Shown here piece after piece: positions 1-8,555 of a DNA stretch of 64,000 nt. Origin of the DNA: AP-15 sp963700185 (GTDB lineage Bacteria; Pseudomonadota; Alphaproteobacteria; ATCC43930; CGMCC-115725); contig CAVOWP010000019.1 of NCBI GenBank assembly GCA_963700185.1, positions 1-64,000 of the forward strand, given 5' to 3'. The position numbers were made by a program, and so were the translations under genes. The notes under the pieces are model-generated. The model did not search any database and was not told the DNA's origin. It was given only the letters and a program-made list of their open reading frames with translations. The stretch's first letter is position 1, and every line of letters starts with the position of its first letter.

Positions 1-727
1 GCCGACCTCCTTCGAGATAGGCGGCGCGCACCTCGGGATCGGCCAGAAGCTCAGGGCCCGTTCCGCTGAGCATGATCCGCCCGGTCTGCATCACATAGCC
101 GCGATGGGCCAGCCGCAGCGCATGATGGGCGTTCTGCTCGACAAGGAGCACGGTCATGTCCTGCCGCTCGTTGATCTCGCGGATGACGCCAAGGATCTGC
201 TTGACCATCAGCGGCGCCAGGCCGAGCGAAGGCTCGTCGAGCAGCAAGAGGCGGGGCCGGCTCATCAATGCGCGCGCGATCGCCAGCATTTGTTGCTCGC
301 CGCCCGACAATGTACCGCCGCGCTGCCACTGCCGCTGCTGCAGGATCGGAAACAACCCGAAGACGCGGGCGATATCCTCCTCGAAGCAGGCAGGGTCGGC
401 GGCGGTCGCCCCGATCTGCAGGTTTTCGAGCACGGTCATCCGTGGAAAGATTCGCCGCCCCTCCGGCACCTGGGCGATCCCGCGCCGGACGATTTCGAAC
501 GTCTCGAGCCGGGTGATGTCTCGCCCGTCGAGCAGAACCCGCCCGTGCGCAGCCCGCGGCCGGCCGCAGACTGTCATCAGCAAAGTCGATTTGCCGGCGC
601 CGTTGGCGCCGATCAAAGCCACGATCTCGCCGGCGCCGACCTCGAGATCGACCCCCTTCAGCGCTTCGATGTTGCCGTAGAAGGCGTGAACCCCGGAGAT
701 CGCGAGCATAAGCGTTTGCCCCGTCAT
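1..727 (-). CDS. livF: Branched-chain amino acid ABC transporter ATP-binding protein LivF (3' end cut by window edge)
   Basis: This is the second ATPase of a high-affinity hydrophobic amino-acid importer at the inner membrane. Translating the minus strand gives MTGQTLMLAISGVHAFYG, then Walker A GANGAGKST, the signature LSGGEQQ, Walker B LLLLDEPS followed by LGLAPL (typical of LivF), and the H-loop region. At least 242 codons are present without a stop, so the C-terminus lies beyond position 1. Two in-frame ATGs exist, at 727 and 709. The upstream one lies inside a repeat-like sequence, so the native start may be the 709 ATG. An IS1182-type element separates it from livG, so co-transcription with livH-livM-livG is probably disturbed. 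Confidence 0.93.
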   Translation of the reverse strand, partial: MTGQTLMLAISGVHAFYGNIEALKGVDLEVGAGEIVALIGANGAGKSTLLMTVCGRPRAAHGRVLLDGRDITRLETFEIVRRGIAQVPEGRRIFPRMTVLENLQIGATAADPACFEEDIARVFGLFPILQQRQWQRGGTLSGGEQQMLAIARALMSRPRLLLLDEPSLGLAPLMVKQILGVIREINERQDMTVLLVEQNAHHALRLAHRGYVMQTGRIMLSGTGPELLADPEVRAAYLEGGR

Positions 728-756
728 TCCGGCGAAGGAGGGTGTAACCCAATCCC
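724..756. repeat. Dispersed palindromic-repeat fragment beside livF start
   Basis: The stretch reads like one arm of the alphaproteobacterial repeat 'CGTCATTCC..GCGAA..', followed by GAGGGTGTAACCCAATCCC (738-756). The same 19-mer, with one mismatch, recurs in inverted orientation at 2295-2313 on the other side of the IS element. It also contains the upstream livF ATG candidate at 727. Confidence 0.55.
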
Positions 757-854
757 GCTTTTCTGCCGCACGTGTTCGTTCGCGGGACGCTCAACCTGGA
801 GATGCATACGATCTGAGATATTGCTCGTCGGACTGGGCGGTGACGCCATGGATT

Positions 855-2282
855 TCATCGCGAAGGGTGGTCCTCCTGAGGCGTCCGGCTGCGGTCATGC
901 GGTCGCCGGTGTCGCCATTGCTGCTGCCGCGGCAATACGGCGGCGCAGCGTCTCGGCCCAGGACAGATTGAGTGCCAGTGCCTGCAACAGACAGACCGCG
1001 CGGACTTTGTCGCGCCCGTGCACGAGAAACCGAGTCATTCCGCGATTTTTGATAATGCCGTGCGCCCGTTCGGTCAGCTTGCGCCGGCGGTAGACTTCTT
1101 GGCCTTCCTCGCTTGCCATTCGCTCTCGCCACGCCGTGACCGCCGGCGGCTCGTGGCGATGTTTCCAGCGCCGCTTGCGCAGCGTCTCGGCGGTGACATC
1201 CGAGCGCTCCGGCGCTGGCGGGCTATAGACCGTCAGATCGGGATAGCGCTCCGCCAGTGTGATGATGTCCTCCTGGGTCATCGCCGTGGTATCGGCCAGC
1301 AGGCGTTGCGGCACCCGACCGCAGCGCTCGGCAATTTTCGCCACCAATCCCGGTGCCAATCCGCTGTCCTTGCGTCGATCCGTCGGATCGATCGTCATGA
1401 CAAAGCCGTTGGCGGTCGCCACTTGCACGTTCCAGGCCGGCGCTATCGCACCGTCGGCCAGCCGCATCGAGCGGGCCTCAGGGTCGCTGACCGAGACTTT
1501 GGGTTCGCCTTTCTCGGCTTCCTCTTTGGCGTGCGTCTTGGCCCGCGCCGCCTTCTCCTGCTCCAACTCCGCCAGTTTCTGCCGTGCCCGCTCGACCCGC
1601 TGGGCCCGCTCCTGCGCCGCCTGCAAGGCTCGCCTCTTGCGCCGCCGCTCCGGCTCCGCGGCATCGGTATCGAGTTCGCGCTTCAGCGCCGCCACCCGTT
1701 CGGCCACCGCTTGCTCGATACTCTCCAGCCGTTTGCGCTTGCACATCGAACCCCGGCCCGCCCAGGCGCGCGCCTTGGTCCCGTCGATTGCCATCTCCTC
1801 CAGGGTGACCAGCTTCTCGGCGATCAGTCCGGTCACGCTCTGGGTCAGCAGGCGATCCAACAACGCCGCATTCTCGCGTCGAAACCCCGCCAGCAGATCG
1901 TGATTGATCGGGGCGCCACCGCACAGCCAGCGATAGGCCGCGTGCTGCTGGCACAGGCGGTCGATCGCCCGCGCCGAACCGATCCCCTCCAATGTCGCAT
2001 AAAGCCACACCGCCAATACCACGCGCGGATCGGTTGCCGGTCGTCCGGCAACCGCGTCACGTGCCTTGATCCGGTCGTAAAATTCGCTCAGATCCAGACC
2101 TTCGACAAACGCCCAAACCAGCCGCGCCCGGTGGTCGTCCGGCAATTGGCTGTCCAAGTCGACCATCTCCCAGCGCAGCTGAGCGCGGTCCGGACCGATC
2201 ACCCGCACACCCTCGCCCATCCCACCCCCCATACCCCACTAATAGGCTTATACCACAGAAGTGAGACAAACCCTAGCGATGA
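855..2282 (-). mobile_element. IS1182-family insertion sequence between livG and livF
   Basis: The element contains a single transposase gene. Imperfect terminal inverted repeats can be read by eye. The left end starts TCATCGCGAAGGGTGGTC at 855. The right end, read inward from 2282, starts TCATCGCTAGGGTTTGTC; 14 of these first 18 positions agree. I could not identify a target-site duplication, so the outer borders may be off by a few bases. The insertion splits the liv operon between livG (stop 2304) and livF (start 727 or 709). Confidence 0.75.
895..2232 (-). CDS. IS1182-family DDE transposase
   Basis: A 445-residue transposase with the N-terminal DUF772-type helical domain (around residues 25-130, with the motif GRPATDPRVVLAVWLYA), a charged coiled-coil stretch around 170-240 and a C-terminal DDE catalytic domain. 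Likely catalytic residues are the Asp in MAIDGTKARAW, the Asp in LLADTTAM and the Glu in KLTERAHGIIKNRGM. The frame is intact and full length, so the element may be active. The ATG at 2232 is followed four codons later by another possible start. It is the only gene in the element and faces the same way as the liv genes. Confidence 0.9.
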   Translation of the reverse strand: MGGGMGEGVRVIGPDRAQLRWEMVDLDSQLPDDHRARLVWAFVEGLDLSEFYDRIKARDAVAGRPATDPRVVLAVWLYATLEGIGSARAIDRLCQQHAAYRWLCGGAPINHDLLAGFRRENAALLDRLLTQSVTGLIAEKLVTLEEMAIDGTKARAWAGRGSMCKRKRLESIEQAVAERVAALKRELDTDAAEPERRRKRRALQAAQERAQRVERARQKLAELEQEKAARAKTHAKEEAEKGEPKVSVSDPEARSMRLADGAIAPAWNVQVATANGFVMTIDPTDRRKDSGLAPGLVAKIAERCGRVPQRLLADTTAMTQEDIITLAERYPDLTVYSPPAPERSDVTAETLRKRRWKHRHEPPAVTAWRERMASEEGQEVYRRRKLTERAHGIIKNRGMTRFLVHGRDKVRAVCLLQALALNLSWAETLRRRIAAAAAMATPATA

Positions 2283-2294
2283 CCCCAAATCTTC

Positions 2295-2377
2295 GGGATT
2301 GGATTACACCCTCGAAAGCGGGAATCCAGGGCCCGGTTCTCCTGCGGCTCGTCGCTGGACCCCCGCTTTCGCGGGGG
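2295..2377. repeat. Palindromic repeat element overlapping the livG 3' end
   Basis: GGGATTGGATTACACCCTC (2295-2313) is followed by an inverted pair, CGAAAGCGGG..TCCAG (2313-2328) and CTGGA..CCCGCTTTCG (2355-2371). The second arm also forms a tight hairpin, CCCCCGC-TTTC-GCGGGGG (2360-2377). This looks like the widespread alphaproteobacterial repeat of the form 'CCCCCGCTTTCGCGGGGG..'. It supplies the stop codon and the last 25 or so codons of livG. Confidence 0.7.
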
Positions 2378-3221
2378 CGACGATGAATGGTAGTTCATCC
2401 CTCGCGACGTCGATTTCGTCTTCGCCCAGATAGGCCTTGATTACTTCGGGGTCGGCGCGCACCTCGGCCGGGGTGCCGTCGGCGATCTTGCGGCCGTAAT
2501 CGAGCACGATCACGTGATCCGAAATGCCCATCACAACGCTCATGTCGTGCTCGATCAGCAGGATCCCGATCTGCTCCTCGTCACGGACGCCGAGCAGCAG
2601 ATCGTTGAGCTCGGCGGATTCGCGCGGATTGAGACCGGCGGCGGGCTCGTCGAGACACAAGAGGGCGGGGCTGGTGCACAATGCACGGGCGATCTCGAGC
2701 CGGCGTTGCGCACCGTAGGGCAGCGCCGCTGCCAGCCAGTCGGCGCGGTCGGTCAAGCCGATCCGGTCGAGCCAATGCCGCGCGCGCTCGATTGCGGCCC
2801 GCTCCGCGGCGCGGTAGCGCGGCAGGCCGAGGAGCCCGGCAAGCGAAAAGACGCTCGCCTTCATCAGCGGGTTATGTTGGGCGACGATCAGGTTTTCCAG
2901 AACGGTCATCCCGGCGAACAGCCGGATGTTCTGGAAGGTGCGGGCAATGCCGGCGCGGCGCACAATGCGGAACCCCTCGATGCGCTCGAGCTGCAGGATC
3001 TCGCCGCCCTTGTGCATCGCGAGCCGTCCGGCGCTCGGCCGGTAGAAGCCGGTCAGGCAATTGAAGACGGTGGTCTTGCCGGCGCCGTTCGGCCCGATGA
3101 TCGCAGTGATCTCGCCGCGATAGGCGGTAAAGGAAACATCGTCGACCGCCACCAGCCCGCCGAAGCGCATCGTCAGATTTTCGACCCCGAGCAGCGGGAC
3201 TGCGCTCTCGGCGCCGGTCAT
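2304..3221 (-). CDS. livG: Branched-chain amino acid ABC transporter ATP-binding protein LivG
   Basis: First ATPase of the Liv importer. After start MTGAESAVPLLG it has Walker A GPNGAGKTT, the LivG-typical ARTFQNIRLF Q-loop region, Walker B LLCLDEPA and GLNPRES, and the H-loop in LIEHDMSVVM. The ATG at 3221 overlaps the livM stop (ATGA), which fixes the start and implies translational coupling. Normal LivG proteins end soon after the 'AYLGEDE' segment. Here the frame continues into a palindromic repeat and adds about 27 residues, including VAPAKAGVQRRAAGEPGPGF, before TAA at 2304. The tail is probably harmless. Confidence 0.93.
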   Translation of the reverse strand: MTGAESAVPLLGVENLTMRFGGLVAVDDVSFTAYRGEITAIIGPNGAGKTTVFNCLTGFYRPSAGRLAMHKGGEILQLERIEGFRIVRRAGIARTFQNIRLFAGMTVLENLIVAQHNPLMKASVFSLAGLLGLPRYRAAERAAIERARHWLDRIGLTDRADWLAAALPYGAQRRLEIARALCTSPALLCLDEPAAGLNPRESAELNDLLLGVRDEEQIGILLIEHDMSVVMGISDHVIVLDYGRKIADGTPAEVRADPEVIKAYLGEDEIDVARDELPFIVAPAKAGVQRRAAGEPGPGFPLSRV

Positions 3222-4534
3222 CTTGGCGCAAGCTGCGGGCCAAGGCGCAAGGTCGGCTCGCGATGGGCGATCAGACCGCGCGGCCGCCACACCATGACGC
3301 CGACCATCGCCGCGCCAAAAATCAGCATGCGGAACTCGGCAAAGGCGCGGCCGAATTCGGGCAGGCTGACCAACAGGATCGCGGCCAGCACGACCCCCAT
3401 TTGGCTCCCCATCCCGCCGAGCACAACGATCGCAAGGATCGTCGCCAATTCGATGAAGGTGAAGCTCTCCGGGCTAATAAAACCCTGCCGGGTCGCGAAA
3501 AAGCCGCCTGCAAAACCGCCGAACATAGCGCCGATCGCAAAGGCGGAGAGCTTGACGGTGGTCGGGTTGATCCCGAGCGCGCGGCAGGCCACTTCGTCCT
3601 CGCGCAGGGCCTCCCACGCCCGCCCGATTGGCAGTCGGCGAATGCGCAACGTGAATGCGTTGGTCACCAGCGCCATCGCCAGGATTACGAAATAGAGAAA
3701 GATGACGCGGTGATCGGGTGAGAATTCGAGCCCGAAGAATTGATGAAAGGTGGCAACTCCCTCGGGCGCCGAGCGGGCGAAATATAACCCGAAGAAGGAC
3801 GGCCGCGGGATCTCCGATATGCCGTTCGGGCCGCCCGTCACCGGCGCCCAGTTCAACAGCACGATACGGATGATCTCGCCAAAGCCGAGCGTGACGATCG
3901 CGAGATAGTCGCCGCGCAGGCGCAATACCGGAAAGCCGAGGATGATCCCGAAGCTCGCCGCCACTATACCCGAAAACGGCAATGCTTCCCAAAAGGTGAA
4001 ACCCAAGTCGCGCGCCAGCAGCGCGAAGGTATAGGAGCCGACAGCGTAAAAGGCGACGTAGCCGAGATCGAGCAATCCGGCGAGCCCGACGACGACATTG
4101 AGACCCCAGCCGAGCATCACATAGATCAGCACCGTGGTGCCGAGGTCGATCAGATAGCGCGACGAGAATGGCAGGAACGGCAGGACCACGGCAAACCCGA
4201 TCCCGACAAGGGTAATCGGCAAGACCTGCCGATTACCCCAGGCGGCCACGGACGTGAGAACCCTTGCCCTGCCCGCCGGCCGGGCCGAATAGAGCTGAAG
4301 CACCCGCAACGCGAGGCGGCCAGCAAACACCCCTGCGCCGGCAATCGCGACCCAATCGAAATGAGTGCGGATGCCGAGCTCGCCGCCGCCGATATCATAG
4401 GTTTGCAGGCCTACCAGCGGCAGAGCGAGAAGGACGGCGACCAATGCTGCGATAACCGCGTCCTTGAGGAGTGGGACCCAGAAGACCGGCGGTTTGGCTG
4501 CGTTGTCGACGGCGAGCCCGGAGGCAGCCGTCAT
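3218..4534 (-). CDS. livM: Branched-chain amino acid ABC transporter permease LivM
   Basis: A 438-residue inner-membrane permease of the Liv importer. It starts MTAASGLAVDN, with an N-terminal extension containing about two extra membrane helices. The conserved LivM core follows: a segment with GLAGLLDLGYVAFYAVGSY, the LRGDYLAIVTLGFGEIIRI motif, and the cytoplasmic loop GRAWEALREDEVACRALGIN that contacts the ATPases. The start codon shares one base with the livH stop (TGATG) and the stop overlaps the livG start, so the three genes are one transcription unit. The length suits LivM proteins with the long N-terminus. Confidence 0.95.
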   Translation of the reverse strand: MTAASGLAVDNAAKPPVFWVPLLKDAVIAALVAVLLALPLVGLQTYDIGGGELGIRTHFDWVAIAGAGVFAGRLALRVLQLYSARPAGRARVLTSVAAWGNRQVLPITLVGIGFAVVLPFLPFSSRYLIDLGTTVLIYVMLGWGLNVVVGLAGLLDLGYVAFYAVGSYTFALLARDLGFTFWEALPFSGIVAASFGIILGFPVLRLRGDYLAIVTLGFGEIIRIVLLNWAPVTGGPNGISEIPRPSFFGLYFARSAPEGVATFHQFFGLEFSPDHRVIFLYFVILAMALVTNAFTLRIRRLPIGRAWEALREDEVACRALGINPTTVKLSAFAIGAMFGGFAGGFFATRQGFISPESFTFIELATILAIVVLGGMGSQMGVVLAAILLVSLPEFGRAFAEFRMLIFGAAMVGVMVWRPRGLIAHREPTLRLGPQLAPR

Positions 4535-5448
4535 CAAACCTTCTCCACCTGGGACCGGCCGAGGAGGCCAGTCGGACGAAAGACCAGTACCAGAATGAGC
4601 ACGACGAAAACCGAGACATCCTTGTATTCGACCGAGAAATACCCGGACCAGAAAGCCTCGATCAGCCCGATCGAGATGCCGCCGAGCATCGCTCCCGGCA
4701 ACGACCCGATGCCGCCGAGGACGGCGGCGGTGAACGCCTTCACGCCGGCCAGGAAGCCGATGAAGAAATCCACGACACCATAATAGAGGGTGACCATCAG
4801 CCCGGCGACCGCGGCGAGCGCCGCGCCCATGACAAAGGTCAGCGAGATCACTCGGTCGACATCGACCCCGAGCAACGCCGCCATCCTCATATCCTGCTCG
4901 CAGGCCCGCTGCGCGCGTCCGAGCGGTGTCGCCGCGATCAGGGTCGTGAAGCCGATCATCAGCACCAGGGTCAAGAGCATGATGAAGAGCTGCAAATAGC
5001 TGAGCCGAACCGCAAAACCGCCGCTCTCGAAGACCGTAAACCCGCCCTGGATGAGGGGCGGCATCGGCTTCACTCGCGCGCCCTGGAAGATCTGCACGTA
5101 ATTCTGCAGAAAGATCGACATGCCGATCGCAGAGATCAGCGGCGCCAGGCGAAACGACCCGCGCAACGGCCGGTAGGCGATCCGCTCGACCGCCCAGCCA
5201 TAAATCGAGGTGAAGAACATCGTAATTAACAAGACGATGGCCAGAGCGAGCGGAACATAGGTAACGCCGGCCACGCCCAGGACCAAGAAAGCAATAATCG
5301 AAATAAAGGCGCCGATCATATAAATCTCGCCATGGGCGAAATTGATCATGCCGATGATGCCGTACACCATCGTGTAGCCGATCGCGATCAGCCCGTAGAT
5401 CGAGCCCAAGGTCAGCCCGTTGATCAGCTGCTGCAGAAAATATGCCAT
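4534..5448 (-). CDS. livH: Branched-chain amino acid ABC transporter permease LivH
   Basis: A 304-residue permease, first gene of the liv operon. It has about eight hydrophobic helices and the LivH signature near the N-terminus (QQLINGLTLGSIYGLIAIGY, then MINFAHGEIYMIGAF). The loop TPLGRAQRACEQDMRMAALL is the EAA-like contact with the ATPase. The start at 5448 (MAYFLQQ) is chosen over a longer reading from 5493, because family members begin just before the QLINGL segment. It is divergent from gcdH, and the 118-bp gap between them must hold both promoters. No substrate-binding protein gene (livK) is visible in the window. Confidence 0.94.
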   Translation of the reverse strand: MAYFLQQLINGLTLGSIYGLIAIGYTMVYGIIGMINFAHGEIYMIGAFISIIAFLVLGVAGVTYVPLALAIVLLITMFFTSIYGWAVERIAYRPLRGSFRLAPLISAIGMSIFLQNYVQIFQGARVKPMPPLIQGGFTVFESGGFAVRLSYLQLFIMLLTLVLMIGFTTLIAATPLGRAQRACEQDMRMAALLGVDVDRVISLTFVMGAALAAVAGLMVTLYYGVVDFFIGFLAGVKAFTAAVLGGIGSLPGAMLGGISIGLIEAFWSGYFSVEYKDVSVFVVLILVLVFRPTGLLGRSQVEKV

Positions 5449-5566
5449 CCGCCCGGTATTCCGCCATCCGGTCCGACGGAACGTTATGCGCAAGTCTTTG
5501 CCTGCCGCAAGCCGGCAGGTATCATATGTTGACAGAGATTGCGCCGCTCATGCCGCCGAGGCCGCA

Positions 5567-6784
5567 ATGCCCGAGGACACTACTTCCGGACGTCCCTCCC
5601 TCGCTTCGATCGAGAAGCGCTTCGACTGGGCCGATCCCCTGCTTCTCGAGGAATCGTTGAGCGAGGACGAACGGATGGTGCGCGACAGCGCCCATGACTA
5701 TTGCCAGGAGAAGCTCTTTCCGCGGGTGCTGGACGCCAACCGGCACGAGCGCTTCGACCGCGAGATCATGAACGAAATGGGGGCGCTCGGCTTTCTCGGA
5801 TCGACGATCGAGGGTTACGGCTGCGCCGGCGTCAACTATGTCTCGTACGGGCTGATCGCGCGCGAGGTCGAGCGGGTCGACAGCGGCTATCGGTCGGCGA
5901 TGAGCGTCCAGTCGAGCCTCGTCATGCATCCGATCCACCAGTTCGGTACCGAGGCGCAGCGGCAGAAATATTTACCCAAGCTCACCTCCGGCGAGTGGGT
6001 CGGCTGCTTTGGCCTGACGGAGCCGGATCACGGATCCGACCCCGCCGGCATGACCACCCGCGCGATGGCGGCACAAGGCGGCTATCGACTGCGTGGCGCC
6101 AAGATGTGGATCACCAATTCGCCGATTGCCGATGTCTTTGTCGTGTGGGCCAAGACCGAGGACGAGGTGATCCGCGGCTTCATCCTGGAAAAGGGCATGA
6201 AGGGGCTCAGCGCCCCAAAGATCGAGGGCAAGTTCAGCCTGCGCGCGTCGGTCACCGGCGAGATCGTGATGGATGACGTATTCGTCCCAGAGGAAAATCT
6301 GCTGCCCGGAGTCCGCGGGCTGCGCGGCCCGTTCTCCTGTCTCAACAGCGCCCGGTACGGGATTGCCTGGGGCTCGCTCGGCGCCGCGGAGTTCTGCTGG
6401 CATGCCGCCCGCAACTACACGCTCGAGCGCAAGCAGTTCGGCCGCCCGCTCGCCGCCAATCAGCTGATCCAAAAAAAACTCGTCGACATGCAGACCGAAA
6501 TAACGCTCGGCCTGCACGCTTGCCTGCGCCTCGGACGGCTCAAGGACATGGGGCAGCACACGCCCGAGATGGTCTCGATCCTGAAGCGCAACAATTGCGG
6601 CAAGGCGCTCGATGTCGCCCGCATCGCCCGCGACATGCATGGCGGCAACGGCATCGCCGACGAGTACCACGTGATCCGCCACGTGATGAACCTGGAAGCG
6701 GTCAACACCTATGAAGGAACCCACGACATTCACGCCCTAATATTAGGGCGTGCACAGACCGGCATTGCCGCCTTCGCTAGCTAG
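5567..6784 (+). CDS. gcdH: Glutaryl-CoA dehydrogenase (acyl-CoA dehydrogenase family)
   Basis: A FAD enzyme that oxidatively decarboxylates glutaryl-CoA to crotonyl-CoA in lysine, tryptophan and glutarate breakdown. The 405-residue protein shows acyl-CoA dehydrogenase motifs: CFGLTEPDHGSDPAGM (flavin/substrate site), KMWITNSPIADVFVVWAK, and the C-terminal NTYEGTHDIHALILGR, with the catalytic glutamate at about residue 383. The SGYRSAMSVQSSLVM stretch and EGT-type C-terminus fit GcdH rather than straight-chain dehydrogenases. The ATG at 5567 gives the expected N-terminus; an earlier in-frame reading from 5420 would add 49 residues that do not look like the family. A decayed copy of its 3' end lies at 8556-8866. 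Confidence 0.93.
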   Translation: MPEDTTSGRPSLASIEKRFDWADPLLLEESLSEDERMVRDSAHDYCQEKLFPRVLDANRHERFDREIMNEMGALGFLGSTIEGYGCAGVNYVSYGLIAREVERVDSGYRSAMSVQSSLVMHPIHQFGTEAQRQKYLPKLTSGEWVGCFGLTEPDHGSDPAGMTTRAMAAQGGYRLRGAKMWITNSPIADVFVVWAKTEDEVIRGFILEKGMKGLSAPKIEGKFSLRASVTGEIVMDDVFVPEENLLPGVRGLRGPFSCLNSARYGIAWGSLGAAEFCWHAARNYTLERKQFGRPLAANQLIQKKLVDMQTEITLGLHACLRLGRLKDMGQHTPEMVSILKRNNCGKALDVARIARDMHGGNGIADEYHVIRHVMNLEAVNTYEGTHDIHALILGRAQTGIAAFAS

Positions 6785-6908
6785 CCACGCGCTGAGAAAT
6801 AGGTGCGGGGCGAGGCTTCCGGCGGCAAGCTCGGCCCAGATCCAGGTACGCCGAACGTGACGGCCTGCGTGCCCGGATACCGCTCGCTGTTCAACGCATC
6901 CGATTTCA

Positions 6909-7272
6909 GTGCCTGCGCTTGCTCGCTATAGTCGCTTTACGCAGGATGGAGGAAAGAGGATACGCCAAAAATGGACTTTTGGCATCGTTATAGCGGGAGT
7001 TCTTATCCTAGTTACGCAATTACGAGCCGAGATTATCTCCGTTCCCAAGGGCACCGAACTCGGTGCAATCATCGGGATCGGCATTGGACAAGTAACAGCA
7101 ACCATAGGCAACTATATTAGCGCTTCGGCGCAACGAACTCTGCGGCGCGAAGCTGTTCGAGCGGCGATCGCCAAATGTGGCCAGTGCGCAGAACGAGCGG
7201 CGCTTAGAGGCCGAATACGACCGGCTGCAGCAAGAGGAGGAGCAGATCAGAGCGGGAGAAGGTAAGGTATAG
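6909..7272 (+). pseudogene. Unrecognised small membrane/coiled-coil ORF, apparently frameshifted
   Basis: I do not recognise this gene. One frame, starting in the region 6909-6960, gives a hydrophobic anchor (WTFGIVIAGVLILVTQL) and a second glycine-rich hydrophobic stretch (GAIIGIGIGQVTATIGNYI). From about 7130 that frame becomes unconvincing. The next frame (+1) instead reads a charged helix, NERRLEAEYDRLQQEEEQ, ending at TAG 7270-7272. The natural reading is one membrane-anchored protein with a coiled-coil tail, broken by a one-base indel between about 7110 and 7190. The tail's stop overlaps the GTG of the next ORF. No function is assigned. Confidence 0.35.
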
Positions 7273-7985
7273 TGCTGCAAACCCTTGGGCTGCCATACAA
7301 GGATTTCGGGGATCTTTCGAAGGCGCTATACCAGCGGTCGCTTGGCCTCGTGCCCGGCTACGACGTCATGCCTCCCGAGGTCCGCGACGCGCGCATCAGC
7401 ATGCAGCGGGCGATATGGAACTACTGTTATGCTGCGAGCGATACCGCGGAAAAGGAGGCCGCGTGTCGTCAGGTCTTGCCGTTGAATAGCGTAACCGAAT
7501 TGGCCGTCTCTGCTCCGAAAAGATGCGCCGAATCGGTTGAGAAAACGCTTGGGGCCTCGCTGAGCTATTTTCCTCGACCGGATGCGGGAGAACCCGCTCT
7601 GAACGCCAATGCAGATGCTTGGGCAAGGTATGAGACGTGCTTAAAAGGTAACGACTTGTTTGGGTTTATGCGGGCGGAGACCAATCGAATCTGCGGTGTC
7701 AGGGACATCGGTCCCGCTTCTGATAGAGACCAGTTTGTCTGCGCATGCCGCGGCAGAAGCCCGCCTGAGGGCGCCAACTGCTCAGGAGCGCCCCCCATCC
7801 CGGCGCCGGTGGTCACAATTGGTGGGGCCGGATCCCGCACTGAGACTGGCTCGAGAAAGTATTTATGGCCCGGACCTGGTCGGTATTCGGCTCGGAATGT
7901 CGACGACGGCAGCGGAGGCTGTGGTTCGGAACCACATGCGTGTCGGGCGGGAGTTTGTTACCGGCCTTCCGATGCCAACGCCTAG
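7272..7985 (+). CDS. Hypothetical protein, probably the N-terminal part of a broken gene
   Basis: The GTG at 7272 overlaps the preceding TAG. About 150 residues read like a soluble protein with scattered cysteines (RAIWNYCYAASDTAEKEAAC; NRICGVRDIG). After about 7780 this frame looks like filler (GAPPIPAPVVTIGGAGSR and onward), while the neighbouring +1 frame (7660-8511) becomes protein-like. The two may be halves of one gene separated by a single-base shift near 7780-7850. No family is recognised. It lies in the segment between intact gcdH and its decayed copy. Confidence 0.4.
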   Translation: MLQTLGLPYKDFGDLSKALYQRSLGLVPGYDVMPPEVRDARISMQRAIWNYCYAASDTAEKEAACRQVLPLNSVTELAVSAPKRCAESVEKTLGASLSYFPRPDAGEPALNANADAWARYETCLKGNDLFGFMRAETNRICGVRDIGPASDRDQFVCACRGRSPPEGANCSGAPPIPAPVVTIGGAGSRTETGSRKYLWPGPGRYSARNVDDGSGGCGSEPHACRAGVCYRPSDANA

Positions 7986-8511
7986 CCAGCACTATACTGA
8001 GCAACAATTGTCGAATGTCGCCGGTGGCCTTAAGGGACGTCTTTTTGTCAGCGAAGACGAATATGAGTTTATAAGCTTTTTCGATGCACCGCCGTACCTC
8101 GATGGACGAGTGGTGATGGCAGCGCGGGGCATTTTTGTTCCAGTAGGAGAAGAAAAGCGAGCGCTCACAGACATGACCACAGAGCACGGCAAGCCTTCCT
8201 TCGGCGGCGAAAATGCGCCCCGCATATATTGGGGAGATGTGGCGTCGGCAGCTGATTGCGCAGGTGTCGCGCGCCGCTTCGATGGTAACGTGTGGGTGGC
8301 GGATGGCCATCGCATGGACATTCGTTCCCCCGATCTCTTCATGCCTTGGTGGTTCGACACCCGCGCCCGCGGTAATCTTTTCAAATGCGGGCCCGTCTTG
8401 ACGCTAAGTACGGCCGGGAACCCGTCTGGAACGGGGCGGCCAATGCAAGTCGTCGTGCGTCTGTTCGACGTGGCTTTGCTTTCATGGTATGAGGAACAAA
8501 AGCATCGCTGA
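7660..8511 (+). CDS. Hypothetical protein, probable C-terminal part of the 7272 gene
   Basis: From about 7830 the frame is convincing: ESIYGPDLVGIRLGMSTTAA, then EDEYEFISFFDAPPYLDGRV, HGKPSFGGENAPRIYWGD and WWFDTRARGNLFKCGPVL, ending at TGA 8511. The 'GIRLGMS..A' pattern resembles short modules found near the start of mature domains in exported hypothetical proteins, but I cannot name the family. The upstream part of this ORF overlaps the 7272 frame, so the true start is unknown. A break in the gene is more likely than two long overlapping genes. No function is assigned. Confidence 0.45.
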   Translation: MGLCGRRPIESAVSGTSVPLLIETSLSAHAAAEARLRAPTAQERPPSRRRWSQLVGPDPALRLARESIYGPDLVGIRLGMSTTAAEAVVRNHMRVGREFVTGLPMPTPSQHYTEQQLSNVAGGLKGRLFVSEDEYEFISFFDAPPYLDGRVVMAARGIFVPVGEEKRALTDMTTEHGKPSFGGENAPRIYWGDVASAADCAGVARRFDGNVWVADGHRMDIRSPDLFMPWWFDTRARGNLFKCGPVLTLSTAGNPSGTGRPMQVVVRLFDVALLSWYEEQKHR

Positions 8512-8555
8512 GGTTGCCAGGGACAGGGCCGTTTAGCAACTGACAGCAAGAATTG

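Noticed and set aside
51..794. 247-residue minus-strand ORF over livF
   Set aside because: Arg-rich shadow; the neighbouring frame on the same strand contains all LivF ATPase motifs.
1018..2433. 471-residue plus-strand ORF opposite the transposase
   Set aside because: It is the antisense shadow of the IS1182 transposase and livG end; low-complexity Arg/His/Gln-rich content and no domain.
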